From: Pseudomonadota bacterium
GTDB lineage: Bacteria > Pseudomonadota > Alphaproteobacteria > Acetobacterales > Acetobacteraceae
DNA length: 64,000 bases
NCBI GenBank assembly: GCA_021818505.1
Contig: JAKADX010000006.1
Span: 62,001 to 126,000, forward strand
Reading direction: 5' to 3'
In this document: positions 7,513-16,223 of the stretch, piece by piece
Position numbering within the stretch: position 1 is the stretch's first letter
Layout of the letters: each line of letters begins with the position of its first letter
Notes under the pieces: generated by a model
The model's input: the letters and a program-made list of their open reading frames with translations, nothing else
Told to the model about the DNA's origin: nothing
Database searches by the model: none
Position numbers and translations under genes: made by a program

Positions 7513-8286
7513 CTATGCCGCGCCCTGCAACGCCTGCTCCGCGGTCAGCGCATCGTCCGGCGTGCCGGAGATGATCAGTTCCAGCACCTCGCGCTCGCTG
7601 CTGGAGCGGATGTAGCGGTCGCCGACCGCCTGGCCGCGCTTGAGCACCATCACCCGGTCGCCGACGGCGAAGATGTCGGTCAGGCGGTGGGAGATGATGA
7701 TCTGCGCGACCTCCTGCCGCTTCAGCTCGGCCATCGTCTCCAGCAGCCGCTCGGTCGCCATCACCGAGAGATTGGCGGTCGGTTCGTCGAAGATGATGAC
7801 GCGCGGCGAGAAGGAGATGGCGCGCGCGATCGCAACCGATTGCTGCCGCCCGCCGGACAGGCTTTCCACCTTCTGAAAGACCGAGTTCACATCGACCTTC
7901 AGCCGCATCAGCACGTCCTGCGCCTCGGCGTACATGCGCGTGCGATTGACGAACAGCCCCGCGCGCCGCGGCCAGCGACCGAGGAAGATGTTCTGCCCGA
8001 CATCCATGTTTCCGCAGAGCGCAAAATCCTGATAGATCATCTCGATCCCCAGGTCGCGGCTGTCCTGCGGGCTGGTGAAATGTGTGGTCTTGCCGTCGAT
8101 CAGCACCTCGCCGGCATCCCGCTGATAGGCGCCGGTCAGCACCTTCATCAGTGTCGATTTGCCCGCCGAGTTGTCGCCGACCAGCCCGAGGATCTCACCC
8201 GGCATCAGGTGCAGGTTCACGCCCCGCAGCGCGTGGACGGCGCCGAAATGCTTGTCGATGCGGCGCATCTCGATGATCGGGGTCAT
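7513..8286 (-). CDS. Sugar-type ABC transporter ATP-binding protein, single domain
   Basis: A 257-residue ATPase with Walker A GDNSAGKST (37-45), signature LSGGRQQ, Walker B VIIFDEPTANL, and H-loop IIISHRLTDI. Unlike RbsA/XylG-type proteins with two fused ATPase domains, it has one, like FrcA of fructose transporters. Walker A reads DNSAGKS where most relatives have a Gly in place of Ser. Its start codon overlaps the stop of the permease gene by four bases. It probably energises uptake of a monosaccharide or polyol; substrate unknown. Confidence 0.88.
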   Translation of the reverse strand: MTPIIEMRRIDKHFGAVHALRGVNLHLMPGEILGLVGDNSAGKSTLMKVLTGAYQRDAGEVLIDGKTTHFTSPQDSRDLGIEMIYQDFALCGNMDVGQNIFLGRWPRRAGLFVNRTRMYAEAQDVLMRLKVDVNSVFQKVESLSGGRQQSVAIARAISFSPRVIIFDEPTANLSVMATERLLETMAELKRQEVAQIIISHRLTDIFAVGDRVMVLKRGQAVGDRYIRSSSEREVLELIISGTPDDALTAEQALQGAA

Positions 8287-10547
8287 GGTGTGCCTCGTGC
8301 ACGGCGCTTGAACAGTCGGGACAGGATCTGCTCCTGCCGCAGCCAGATGTCGCCCACCACCGCCCCGATCAGGATCAGCCCGATCAGCACGTTCATCCAG
8401 TGCTGCGGCATGACGAAGGATTTGCCGTTTGGCAGCAGCACCTGCAAGGACAGCAGGGCGCGGATCAGCGTGATGACCGCCCCACCCGCCAGCGCCCCCA
8501 CCACCGTGCCGTAGCCGCCGAACACCGAGCCGCCGCCGATGATGACGGCGGAGATGCAGTCCAGTTCGCGGCCCATGCCGGCCGACGGATTGAATGAGCG
8601 CAGATAGGCGACGTAGATCACGCCGGCGGCCGAGGCGCAGGCGGCGCTGAAGACCAGCGCCCACACGCGTACCGCGCTGGTGTTGATGCCGGCGTAGCGC
8701 GCCGCGCGCTCGTTGCCGCCGACCGCGTACACCTTCTGCCCGAAGGTGGTGCGCGCCAGCACGATGCCGGCGATCAGCGCCACCAGCCCCATGAACAGCG
8801 TCTGTGCATAGAGCGCCTGCGTCAGCGCCAGCAGCCAGCCGCCGCTCGGCGCGATGCCGAATGCGTCGAGCACCTCGTAGAGATTGCGGCCGATCACGTT
8901 GAACGACGCAGGGAAGCCAGAGAGTTGCCGCCCCGCGACCAGCCACGCCGCGAAGCCGCGCGCGATGTAGAACATGCCCAGCGTCGTGACGAAAGCGGGA
9001 ATACGGAAGCGCACGGTCACCCAGCCATTGAGCACGCCGCAAGCGATACCGCCGGCCATTGCGAGCACCGCCGCTGTCAGCGGCGCGACGGACATCTCCT
9101 TCATCAGATACGCCGCCGCCGCGCCGGAGAAGGCCAGCACCGATCCCACCGACAGGTCGATATCGCCATTGGCGATCACGAAGGTCAGCCCGGTCGCCAC
9201 GAGCGCAATCTCGGTGAACGCAAGCAAGAGAGTAAAAGTGTTGTCGAGAGAGCCCCAGAAATCCGGCCGCAGCGCCATGCCCACCAGCCACAGCAGGACG
9301 GTCAGCACCACCGCCGCCGAATCGCGCCGGGCGAGGAAGGCGCGCAGGCCGCGCGCCGCCACCGCGCGCGCCTCCGAGGCACTGCCGCGCATCTGCGTAC
9401 CGGCGATCGCCGCCTCTCCGAGATCGGGCGGCGGCGGCGCCGGCTGCCCGCGCAGCCGCGCCCAGATGCGCGCGGCCCCGCCGCCACGGATCGCCCACGG
9501 CTCGATCAGCACCGCGGCGAGCAGGATCGCGCCCAGGAACGCCTGCACCGCCCCGCCCGGAAGCTGCGCGTAGGACTGTACCGACATTTTCACGCCGGCG
9601 ACATCGACGATATGCGTGATCGGCACGCCCTCGCGCAGCACCTTGTCGATCAGCACGACCAGCGCAGCGCCGAGACAGGCGCCGAGCACGCGCCCGCGTC
9701 CGCCGGCGATCGACGCGCCGCCGACGATCACGGCGGCGATCACGATCAGTTCCGCGCTCTGTCCGACCTGCGATGTGATGCCCTTGTCCTGGGCCACGTT
9801 CATCAGCCCGGCGAGCGTGGCGGTCAGCGCCGCCAGCAGGTAGGAACGCATCCGCACGCGCCGCGTCGCGATGCCGGCATAACCCGCCGCCTGCGCATTC
9901 CCGCCGACGGCATAGGTCTGATACCCGGCCCTCGTCTTCGCCAGTGCCACCACGCCGATCGCGGCGACGACGAGGAAAATCGGAATCTGCGAGTTGAAGC
10001 CGAACGCATTGGTCTCGCCGATGCCGAAGAACCAGTGGTCGTGGGCCGCTTTGTCGCCATAGGAGACGGTCTGGCCGCCGGTCAGGCCGAGCACGATACC
10101 GCGGCCGATGAACAGCATGGTCAGTGTGGCGATGAATGCCGGCACGTTCAGCCGCGTGACCAGCACGCCGTTGATCAGCCCGACCAGCAGTCCCACCACC
10201 AGGGCGCCGAAAATCGCCCAGCCGACCGCAAGATCGTAGTGGTACTGGTCATAGAGGATGGAAAACACCGTCGCCGCCAGCCCGAGCGTCGAGCCGACCG
10301 AGAGGTCGAGTTCCTTGTTGACGATGACGAAGGCCATGCCGACCGCCATGACGCCGTAGCGCGCGGTGTCGCGCAGCACGGCGGAGAGCGCGTCGGTGGT
10401 GCCGAAGAAGCCGGGATTGATCCAGGCACCGACGCCATACAGCACCGCCATGAACAGCAGGATGCCGACCTCCCACCCGCCGACGAGTTGCATCGGCAGA
10501 CGGGGGCGTATGGCGGCCGTGATCCGTGCGTCAGTGGTGAAGGACAT
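8283..10547 (-). CDS. Fused double permease of a sugar-type ABC transporter
   Basis: A 754-residue membrane protein made of two complete BPD_transp_2/RbsC-like permease domains in one chain. Copy 1 (about 20-355) has ELDLSVGSTLGLAA, RLNVPAFIATLTMLFIGRGI and AVGGNAQAAGYAGI. Copy 2 (about 420-745) repeats these as DIDLSVGSVLAFSG, RFRIPAFVTTLGMFYIARGF and AVGGNERAARYAGI. They are joined by a Pro-rich hydrophilic linker (RGQPAPPPPDLGEAA). Such permeases normally act as homo- or heterodimers of separate chains, so this fusion would supply the whole channel. No frameshift is needed: the frame is intact from the ATG at 10547. It overlaps the ATPase gene by four bases. Confidence 0.88.
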   Translation of the reverse strand: MSFTTDARITAAIRPRLPMQLVGGWEVGILLFMAVLYGVGAWINPGFFGTTDALSAVLRDTARYGVMAVGMAFVIVNKELDLSVGSTLGLAATVFSILYDQYHYDLAVGWAIFGALVVGLLVGLINGVLVTRLNVPAFIATLTMLFIGRGIVLGLTGGQTVSYGDKAAHDHWFFGIGETNAFGFNSQIPIFLVVAAIGVVALAKTRAGYQTYAVGGNAQAAGYAGIATRRVRMRSYLLAALTATLAGLMNVAQDKGITSQVGQSAELIVIAAVIVGGASIAGGRGRVLGACLGAALVVLIDKVLREGVPITHIVDVAGVKMSVQSYAQLPGGAVQAFLGAILLAAVLIEPWAIRGGGAARIWARLRGQPAPPPPDLGEAAIAGTQMRGSASEARAVAARGLRAFLARRDSAAVVLTVLLWLVGMALRPDFWGSLDNTFTLLLAFTEIALVATGLTFVIANGDIDLSVGSVLAFSGAAAAYLMKEMSVAPLTAAVLAMAGGIACGVLNGWVTVRFRIPAFVTTLGMFYIARGFAAWLVAGRQLSGFPASFNVIGRNLYEVLDAFGIAPSGGWLLALTQALYAQTLFMGLVALIAGIVLARTTFGQKVYAVGGNERAARYAGINTSAVRVWALVFSAACASAAGVIYVAYLRSFNPSAGMGRELDCISAVIIGGGSVFGGYGTVVGALAGGAVITLIRALLSLQVLLPNGKSFVMPQHWMNVLIGLILIGAVVGDIWLRQEQILSRLFKRRARGTP

Positions 10548-10574
10548 TGCCGTTCCTGGCTGCGTGCCGGGCTA

Positions 10575-10684
10575 ACCCTCACCCCGCCCCTCTCCCGCAA
10601 GCGGGAGAGGGAGAAATGCCGCGCCGCCCGTCCCCTCTCCCGCTCGCGGGAGAGGGTGGCGAGCCCAGCGAGCCGGGTGAGGGC
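10575..10684. repeat. REP-like element with two CTCTCCCGC/GCGGGAGAG hairpins
   Basis: The element is bounded by CCCTCACCC at about 10576 and its inverse GGGTGAGGG ending near 10683. Inside are two palindromes: CCTCTCCCGC-AA-GCGGGAGAGG at 10589-10610 and CCCTCTCCCGC-TC-GCGGGAGAGGG at 10633-10656. It lies between the binding-protein and permease genes of one operon, where it may stabilise the upstream mRNA. A related single hairpin occurs at 52695-52757, and a shorter relative at 45466-45483. Confidence 0.8.
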
Positions 10685-10696
10685 CTTGCTGCAGCC

Positions 10697-11779
10697 TCAG
10701 TTCTCGAACCGCTTGCCGACGTTCGCGACGTTCGCCTTGGTGACGAGCTGCGCGCGCGTGTCGAGGTTGGCCGCCGAGATGCCGCGGTCGATCTGCAGGT
10801 AAAGCTGCATTACCGGCCAGAAGCCCTGCAGGAACGGCTGCTGCCCGAGCGAGCCGGTCAGCGCGCCGGACTTGATCTGCTCCTGCTGCTTGGGCCCGAG
10901 GTCGAAGCCGAAGGCGCAGATCTGGCCCTGCTTGTGCAACTGCGTGATGGCGTCGCCCAGCGCGGGGGTGACGAAGCCGTTGGCCGCCATCGCGCCGACC
11001 ACGTCCCTGCGGCTCTCGATCAGCGTGACGACGGAGTTGACGATCGCGTCCTTGTCCACGTCGATGCCGATGTTCTGCGGTCCGGCATCGACCTTGAAGT
11101 CCTTGAGCCGCCCGGCCGCATTCAGCGTCTTCACGGTCGCCTGGAAGCCGGCGGTGATGCGGCGGTTCACCTCCTCGTTGCCGAGCGTGGTGGTGTTGGG
11201 GAAGATGATGGTCCCGCCCTTCACGCCTTTGTCGAGCAGGCACTTCGCCAGCGCCTCGCCGCCGATCGCCGCCGCCGAGGCATCCTGGCCGGTGTGCGAG
11301 ATCGACGAACGGTCGTAGAGATTCGGGTCAAAGGAGTTGGTGGTGGCGATCGGGATGCCCTTCGCCTCCAGCTTCTTGACGATGTCGTCATAGGCGCCGG
11401 ACTGCGGCGTGGTCATGATGACGCCGTCGATCGTCGGGTCGTTGATGATCTGGTTGAGGATGGCGATCTCGCGCGGAATGTCGTCAACCGCCGCTTCCGA
11501 GCCCAGCATCACCAGGTTGGCGCCGATCATGTTCGCCGCCACCTTCGCCCCGACATAGGTCGGGTCGAAGAATCCGTTGCCCGCGGTGTGCGTGACGATC
11601 GCGAACGTCAGCTTGCCCTTGTGCGAGTGGAAATTCTTGGTGGCCGGCGATTCCTTGGCGGCCTCGTCGAACGAGTAGCCGCCGACCGCCTTGTTGAGCA
11701 CGCCTGACTGGGCGCGGGCGGCGCCGGCGCCGAGCGAAAGACCGGCCGCGACTGCAGCGGCGATGAGCAGATGCTTCAT
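10697..11779 (-). CDS. Periplasmic sugar-binding protein of ABC transporter
   Basis: A 360-residue protein with signal peptide MKHLLIAAAVAAGLSLGAGAARA (cleavage near residue 23) and a Peripla_BP_4/RbsB-like fold: AIVTHTAGNGFFDPTYVGAK, ILNQIINDPTIDGVIMT, GIPIATTNSF and GFDLGPKQQEQIKSGALTGSLGQQPFLQG. The start at 11779 is preferred over the longer frame to 12046 because it has a GGAGGGGG site and begins the signal peptide. It is the first gene of the operon, followed by the fused permease, ATPase and ThDP enzyme. FrcB-type sugar binding is likely; the exact ligand cannot be read. Confidence 0.88.
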   Translation of the reverse strand: MKHLLIAAAVAAGLSLGAGAARAQSGVLNKAVGGYSFDEAAKESPATKNFHSHKGKLTFAIVTHTAGNGFFDPTYVGAKVAANMIGANLVMLGSEAAVDDIPREIAILNQIINDPTIDGVIMTTPQSGAYDDIVKKLEAKGIPIATTNSFDPNLYDRSSISHTGQDASAAAIGGEALAKCLLDKGVKGGTIIFPNTTTLGNEEVNRRITAGFQATVKTLNAAGRLKDFKVDAGPQNIGIDVDKDAIVNSVVTLIESRRDVVGAMAANGFVTPALGDAITQLHKQGQICAFGFDLGPKQQEQIKSGALTGSLGQQPFLQGFWPVMQLYLQIDRGISAANLDTRAQLVTKANVANVGKRFEN

Positions 11780-11947
11780 GGACCCCCTCCCCGACATCCC
11801 CCAGCGGGACGTCGCGCACTGGCGGCGGATCATATCGGGCCGCGCCGCGCGGTCCAGGGGGCCCGCGCCGCAGGCGGCGCCCAGGGTTGACGCCGCGCCC
11901 CGGCCGGCGAAGTCTCGGCCCGACGGCGCGGCAGGGGAGTAGTGCGG

Positions 11948-12208
11948 ATGCGACCGATCTTCGTGATGGTCAAATGCGAGATGGGCCAAGCCTACCGCGT
12001 CGCCCGGATGGCGGTGGACAGCATCCCGGAACTCTCCGAACTGCACTCCACCTCCGGCCAGTACGACCTGCTGGCGAAATTCTACCTGGAGCCCGACCAG
12101 GACACCGGGCTGTTCGTGACGGAAAAGCTCCAGACCCTTCCGGGCGTCAAGGACACCTACACGCTCATCACCTTCAACGCCTTCAGCGGCGGCGGCGGGA
12201 GGGGCTGA
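11948..12208 (+). CDS. Stand-alone Lrp/AsnC ligand-binding (RAM) domain protein
   Basis: An 86-residue protein consisting only of the AsnC-type ligand-binding domain: MRPIFVMVKCEMGQAYRVA, HSTSGQYDLLAKFYL and VTEKLQTLPGVKDTYTLI. There is no helix-turn-helix. The ATG at 11948 is spaced about eight bases from GGGGAG and is preferred over the GTG at 11942. Stand-alone RAM proteins form oligomers that sense amino acids and can partner with full-length Lrp proteins. It is divergent from the sugar-binding protein operon across 168 bases, so a regulatory link is possible but unproven. Confidence 0.8.
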   Translation: MRPIFVMVKCEMGQAYRVARMAVDSIPELSELHSTSGQYDLLAKFYLEPDQDTGLFVTEKLQTLPGVKDTYTLITFNAFSGGGGRG

Positions 12209-12218
12209 ACGCCCCTCC
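12198..12218. terminator. Hairpin at convergent gene ends
   Basis: GGAGGGGC (12198-12205) and GCCCCTCC (12211-12218) pair perfectly around TGAAC, spanning the stop codon of the RAM-domain gene and lying just before the end of the convergent small gene. It probably serves both directions. Confidence 0.5.
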
Positions 12219-12226
12219 GCGCCGGT

Positions 12227-12430
12227 TCAATTCACACCCGGCGCCGTGGCCTGGCTGGCGGTGCGGCGCAGTTCGGCCAGTGCGGCCTGCACCGAATGCC
12301 AGCGATCCAGTTCCTCGGTGCGCCCGGCCATCCGCGCCTCATCGACGCGCTGCTGCGCCACCGCGCCGGCGCGCAGGCCGTGACGGTCGATCAACATGCG
12401 GGCGATCTCGATCGGGTGCTCGGTTGCCAT
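12227..12430 (-). CDS. Small conserved hypothetical protein
   Basis: A 67-residue soluble, helical, charged protein (MATEHPIEIARMLIDRHGLRA, then EELDRWHSVQAALAELRRTA). The ATG at 12430 has GGAGG seven bases upstream. The first 55 residues look like the many short alphaproteobacterial proteins that begin with two amphipathic helices and a WHxVxxALxEL pattern, but I cannot name a family with certainty. It lies 79 bases downstream of asnB on the same strand and may be cotranscribed with it. Confidence 0.6.
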   Translation of the reverse strand: MATEHPIEIARMLIDRHGLRAGAVAQQRVDEARMAGRTEELDRWHSVQAALAELRRTASQATAPGVN

Positions 12431-12509
12431 GGCGTCCTCCTCCGTCCGTCGGTCGTCTGACCGCTACGCGCGCCGGGCGGGCGGGTTCTGCGCGCGGCAA
12501 GCACGGCCG

Positions 12510-14255
12510 CTACGCGCGCGGCGCGGTCCGCAGCACCTCGTCCACCGCGCCGTCGGCGGGCAGGCCGAGCACGTGATGTCCGTGCCAGAGGCAGGCGAAC
12601 AGCAGCGACCACGCCGGTTGCGCCGAAGCTGCCGCGTTGGCGAAGGCGGCGCGCACCGCCGTCTCCGGCAGCAGGCCAGCGAGCGCCGGATGGGTGGCGA
12701 CAAGCCCGCCAAGTTCCTCGCCGCGCGCGGCGATCCACGCTCCCACCGGCGGTTTGAAGCCCTGCTTGCGCGCCCAGGCGCCGGCCTCGGGGAAGGCGCC
12801 GGCGAGCCAGGTCCGCAACAGACGCTTGCCGAACCGCGCGCCGGCCTTGGCGTGATCGGGCAGCCGGAAGGCGTAGTCGGCGACCAGCGGATCGAGGAAC
12901 GGCGTGCGCCCCTCCACGCCATGCACCATCAGCGTGCGATCCAGCTTGGTCAGCAGGTCGTTGGGCAGCCATTCGGCGATGTCCACCGCCTGCGCCTGCT
13001 GCAAGGCCGAGCGACCGGGGGGGGCCGCGCACTCCGCCTTGGCCAGCCCGTCGCGCCAGCCGGAAAGCGCCGCTGGATCGCCGAACACGCCCTTGCTGCG
13101 CGGCCTGCGGGTCAACCAGCGCCAGGGCGCGCGGCGCTTGCGGTAGCGGCTGTAGCCGCCGAGCAGTTCGTCCGCCCCCTCGCCGCACAGTGTCACCTTC
13201 AGCCCGCTCGCTCGTGCGGCGCGGCCCAGCATCCAGCTTGGCAGCACCGCGGCATCGGCCGTCGGGTCGTCGATGGCGGCGGCGATGCGCGGGGCGAGCG
13301 ACCAGAAGTCGCGCGCCGTCATCGTCAGCCGCTCGCAATCCGCGCCGGCGATGCGCGCCAGCCGCTCGGCCTCGAAGCTTTCATCCGCCTCGCCGCCGCC
13401 TTCCCATCCGACGGTGAGCGCATGGATGCGGCTGCCGGTGGCGCGGCGCATCAGCGCCAGCAACGCCGAGGAATCGATGCCCCCGGAGAGGAACAGCCCA
13501 TACGGCACGTCGGAGCGCAGATGCGCGGTCACGCTGTCCAATAGTACCCGCCCGAGATCGTCCACCGCGGCATCGCGCCTCGGCTCGCCCTCCGGCAGCG
13601 CGGCGCGGCGGCGGCGGGCGACGATGGCGCCGCGCTCGACCGCCAGCGTCTCGCCGGGCAGCACGCGGAAGATGCCGGGGAAGATGGTCTCGGCGCCGGT
13701 CGTGAACTTCAGTTGCAGCAGTTCCGCCATCCGCCGCGGCGCCACTGCCCGCGCGCCGAACCCGGCGGCAAGAAGGGCCTGCGGCTCGGAGGCGAAGGCG
13801 AATAAATCGTCAGAACTGCTGTAATAGAGGGGCTTGATCCCGAACGGGTCGCGCGCCAGCAGCAGCCGGCCGGTGCGCGGGTCATGGGCCGCGATCGCAT
13901 ACATGCCGCGCAGCCGGTCCGCGAACCCCTCACCCTCCTGCTCGGCCAGAAACACTGCCGGTTCGCAGTCGGAGCGGGTGCGGAACGGCGCGCCGGACAT
14001 CCGCTGGCGCAAGTCGGGGTCATTGTAGATCTCGCCGTTGGCGATCAGGGCAGTGCCGCCGGGCGCGAACAGCGGCTGGTCGCCGGTTTCGAGGTCAATG
14101 ATCGCCAGCCGCAGATGCACCAGCCCGACATCGCCGCGCACCAGCATCCCGGCCCCGTCCGGCCCGCGATGCGCCAATGCCGCCTGCATCCGGTGCAGCA
14201 GCGCCGGGTCGGGCGGCGTGCCGTCGCTTGTCATGATGCCGGCGATCCCGCACAT
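12510..14255 (-). CDS. asnB: Asparagine synthase (glutamine-hydrolysing)
   Basis: A 581-residue enzyme starting MCGIAG at 14255, where Cys2 becomes the N-terminal nucleophile. The open frame continues upstream to 14396 but that extension is not genuine. Domain order: glutamine amidotransferase class II (1-210; HRGPD, NGEIYN, RDPFGIKPLYY), then the ATP-pyrophosphatase domain with PP-loop SGGIDSSALLAL near 243 and GEGADELLGGY near 338. It converts aspartate, ATP and glutamine to asparagine. Enzymes of this subtype often sit in surface-polysaccharide or exosortase loci, and here two glycosyltransferase genes diverge from it, so amidation of a glycan or carrier is an alternative role. Confidence 0.88.
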   Translation of the reverse strand: MCGIAGIMTSDGTPPDPALLHRMQAALAHRGPDGAGMLVRGDVGLVHLRLAIIDLETGDQPLFAPGGTALIANGEIYNDPDLRQRMSGAPFRTRSDCEPAVFLAEQEGEGFADRLRGMYAIAAHDPRTGRLLLARDPFGIKPLYYSSSDDLFAFASEPQALLAAGFGARAVAPRRMAELLQLKFTTGAETIFPGIFRVLPGETLAVERGAIVARRRRAALPEGEPRRDAAVDDLGRVLLDSVTAHLRSDVPYGLFLSGGIDSSALLALMRRATGSRIHALTVGWEGGGEADESFEAERLARIAGADCERLTMTARDFWSLAPRIAAAIDDPTADAAVLPSWMLGRAARASGLKVTLCGEGADELLGGYSRYRKRRAPWRWLTRRPRSKGVFGDPAALSGWRDGLAKAECAAPPGRSALQQAQAVDIAEWLPNDLLTKLDRTLMVHGVEGRTPFLDPLVADYAFRLPDHAKAGARFGKRLLRTWLAGAFPEAGAWARKQGFKPPVGAWIAARGEELGGLVATHPALAGLLPETAVRAAFANAAASAQPAWSLLFACLWHGHHVLGLPADGAVDEVLRTAPRA

Positions 14256-14312
14256 GCCGCGCGCTCTACACGGGGCGCGCGCGCTCGTCACGTCCATGCT
14301 ATCGGGCGGGCA

Positions 14313-15206
14313 ATGCGCATCCTGTTCGTGACCTCCAGCCGTATCGGCGATGCGGTGCTGTCCACCGGCCTGCTCGATCACCTGCTGCGCGCCCATCCCT
14401 CGGCGCGCTTCACGGTGGCGACCGGCCCCGTGGCGGAGGGCGTATTCGTGCGAATGCCGCGACTTGAGCGGTTGATTTTAATGGAAAAGCGGCGCTTCGG
14501 CAGCCACTGGCTGGGGCTGTGGGCCGCCTGTGTCGGGACGCGATGGGAACTGGTGGTGGACATCCGCGCCTCGGCGCTGGCCTGGACGCTGGCGGCGCGC
14601 AGGCGCGCGGTCATGCGCAAGCGCGGTGGGCACAAGACGGCACAGCTTGCGGCGGTGCTCGGCCTCGATCCGCCGCCGCTGCCGGTGGTCTGGACCGCGC
14701 CGGAAGACCGCGAGCTGGCCGCCACGCTGCTGCCGCCCGGCCCGCCGGTGCTGGCGCTGGCGCCGACCGCCAACTGGGCGGGCAAGGTCTGGCCGGCGGA
14801 ACGGTTCGTCGCACTCGCGCGCGCGCTGCTGGCCGGGCCGATGGCGGGCGCGCGCATCGCCGTGTTCGGAGGGCCGGGCGAAGGCGAGCGGGCGATGGCC
14901 GCACCCGTGCTGGCCGCACTGCCGGAGGCGATCGATCTCGTGGGCGCCCTGACGCTGCCGCAGGCGGCCGCGTGCCTCGCGCGCTCGGCGCTGTTCGTCG
15001 GCAACGATTCAGGGCTGATGCACCTCTCTGGCGCCGCCGGCACGCCGACCCTTGGCCTGTTCGGCCCCACGCCCGCCGCCGAATACGGTCCGGCCGGCCG
15101 CTGCACCGCAACCGCGATCGCGCGCGGGCCGCGCATGGAAGACCTCGACGTGAGCGAGGCGCTCGCCTCCGCCACGGGGCTGATCGCGCTGGACCGTGCC
15201 GCGTGA
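14313..15206 (+). CDS. Glycosyltransferase family 9 (heptosyltransferase-like)
   Basis: A 297-residue GT-B enzyme. The start MRILFVTSSRIGDAVLSTGLL contains the N-terminal acceptor-side loop of ADP-heptose:LPS heptosyltransferases. The C-terminal donor site reads LALAPTANWAGKVWPAERF and GNDSGLMHLSGAAGTPTLGLFGPT. It probably adds heptose or a related sugar to the lipopolysaccharide core. It diverges from asnB across only 57 bases and overlaps the next glycosyltransferase gene by four bases. The only -10-like sequence (TATCGG) lies close to the start codon, so the 5' leader would be short. Confidence 0.85.
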   Translation: MRILFVTSSRIGDAVLSTGLLDHLLRAHPSARFTVATGPVAEGVFVRMPRLERLILMEKRRFGSHWLGLWAACVGTRWELVVDIRASALAWTLAARRRAVMRKRGGHKTAQLAAVLGLDPPPLPVVWTAPEDRELAATLLPPGPPVLALAPTANWAGKVWPAERFVALARALLAGPMAGARIAVFGGPGEGERAMAAPVLAALPEAIDLVGALTLPQAAACLARSALFVGNDSGLMHLSGAAGTPTLGLFGPTPAAEYGPAGRCTATAIARGPRMEDLDVSEALASATGLIALDRAA

Positions 15207-16216
15207 CGCGGGTGGCGCAGGTGATGGCCGGGGCGGCGCTGGGTGGGGCGGAACTGTTCTTCGAGCGGCTCTGCCTCGCCTTGCATGACGCGGGCGAGGA
15301 GGTGCTGCCGGTGATCCGGCGCAACCCCGCCCGCGCGGAGCGCCTCGCCGCCGGCGGCCTTGCGCCCGTCGAACTCGGCTTCGGCAACCGGCTGGATCTA
15401 TGCACCCGGCCACGGCTGCGCGCGGCGCTGCGCGATTTCGCCCCGCGCGTGGTGGTGAGCTGGATGAACCGCGCCAGCCGCTTCGCGCCGCGCGGGGACT
15501 GGACGCTGGTGGGGCGGCTCGGCGGCTATTACGACCTGCGCTACTATCGCGGCTGCGAACACCTGATCGGCAATACGCGCGGCATCGTCGCCTGGCTGCG
15601 CGCGCAGGGCTGGGCCGAATCGCGCACGCACTACCTGCCCAATTTCGTCGCCGACTTCGCCGGCACGCCCAAGGCGACCGATCTGCCGCCGCGCCGGCCG
15701 CTGCTGCTCGGGCTGGGGCGGCTGCATACCGACAAGGGGTTTGACCTCGCCATCCGCGCGCTGGCCCGCCTGCCGGGCGCGCATCTGGCGATCGCGGGCG
15801 AAGGGCCGGAGCGTGCCGCGCTGGCGGCGCTCGCGGTGCGAGAGGGCGTGGCCGGGCGCGTCCATTTCCTCGGCTGGCGCGACGATGCCGGGGCGCTGCT
15901 GAAGGCGGCGGACCTGTTCGTCTGCTCCTCGCGCATCGAGCCGTTGGGCAACATGGTCATCGAGGCATGGTCGGCCGGTTGCCCGCTGGTCGCCTTTGAC
16001 GCCGCCGGGCCGGCGGAGCTGGTCCGCGACGGCCGCGACGGGCTGGTGGTGAGGCTGGAGGACACGGCGGCCCTGGCGGACGCGATAGCCGGGCTGCTCG
16101 GCGACCGCGCACGCGCGCAGGCGCTGGCGGCGGCCGGGCGGGCGCGCTTCGCGGCCGAGTTCGCCGCCGCGCCGGTGATCGCGCGGTGGCGGGACTTCCT
16201 GGCGACGGTCGGGTGA
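15203..16216 (+). CDS. Glycosyltransferase family 4 (Glycos_transf_1)
   Basis: A 337-residue retaining GT-B glycosyltransferase starting at the GTG that overlaps the GT9 stop (GTGA). Motifs: VMAGAALGGAELFFERL in the N-terminal domain, LLLGLGRLHTDKGFDLAIRAL at the domain junction, and the E-x7-E donor site as EPLGNMVIEAWSAGCPLVAFD near 245-265. It probably transfers a nucleotide-activated hexose in LPS core or another surface glycan. Coupling to the GT9 gene suggests they act on the same molecule. Confidence 0.87.
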   Translation: MTRVAQVMAGAALGGAELFFERLCLALHDAGEEVLPVIRRNPARAERLAAGGLAPVELGFGNRLDLCTRPRLRAALRDFAPRVVVSWMNRASRFAPRGDWTLVGRLGGYYDLRYYRGCEHLIGNTRGIVAWLRAQGWAESRTHYLPNFVADFAGTPKATDLPPRRPLLLGLGRLHTDKGFDLAIRALARLPGAHLAIAGEGPERAALAALAVREGVAGRVHFLGWRDDAGALLKAADLFVCSSRIEPLGNMVIEAWSAGCPLVAFDAAGPAELVRDGRDGLVVRLEDTAALADAIAGLLGDRARAQALAAAGRARFAAEFAAAPVIARWRDFLATVG

Positions 16217-16223
16217 TGAGGGT

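Noticed and set aside
8925-10802. 625-codon open frame on the plus strand opposite the fused permease
   Set aside because: Its product is Arg/His/Gln-rich low-complexity sequence with no recognisable domain. It is an antisense shadow caused by high GC; the minus-strand permease explains the region.
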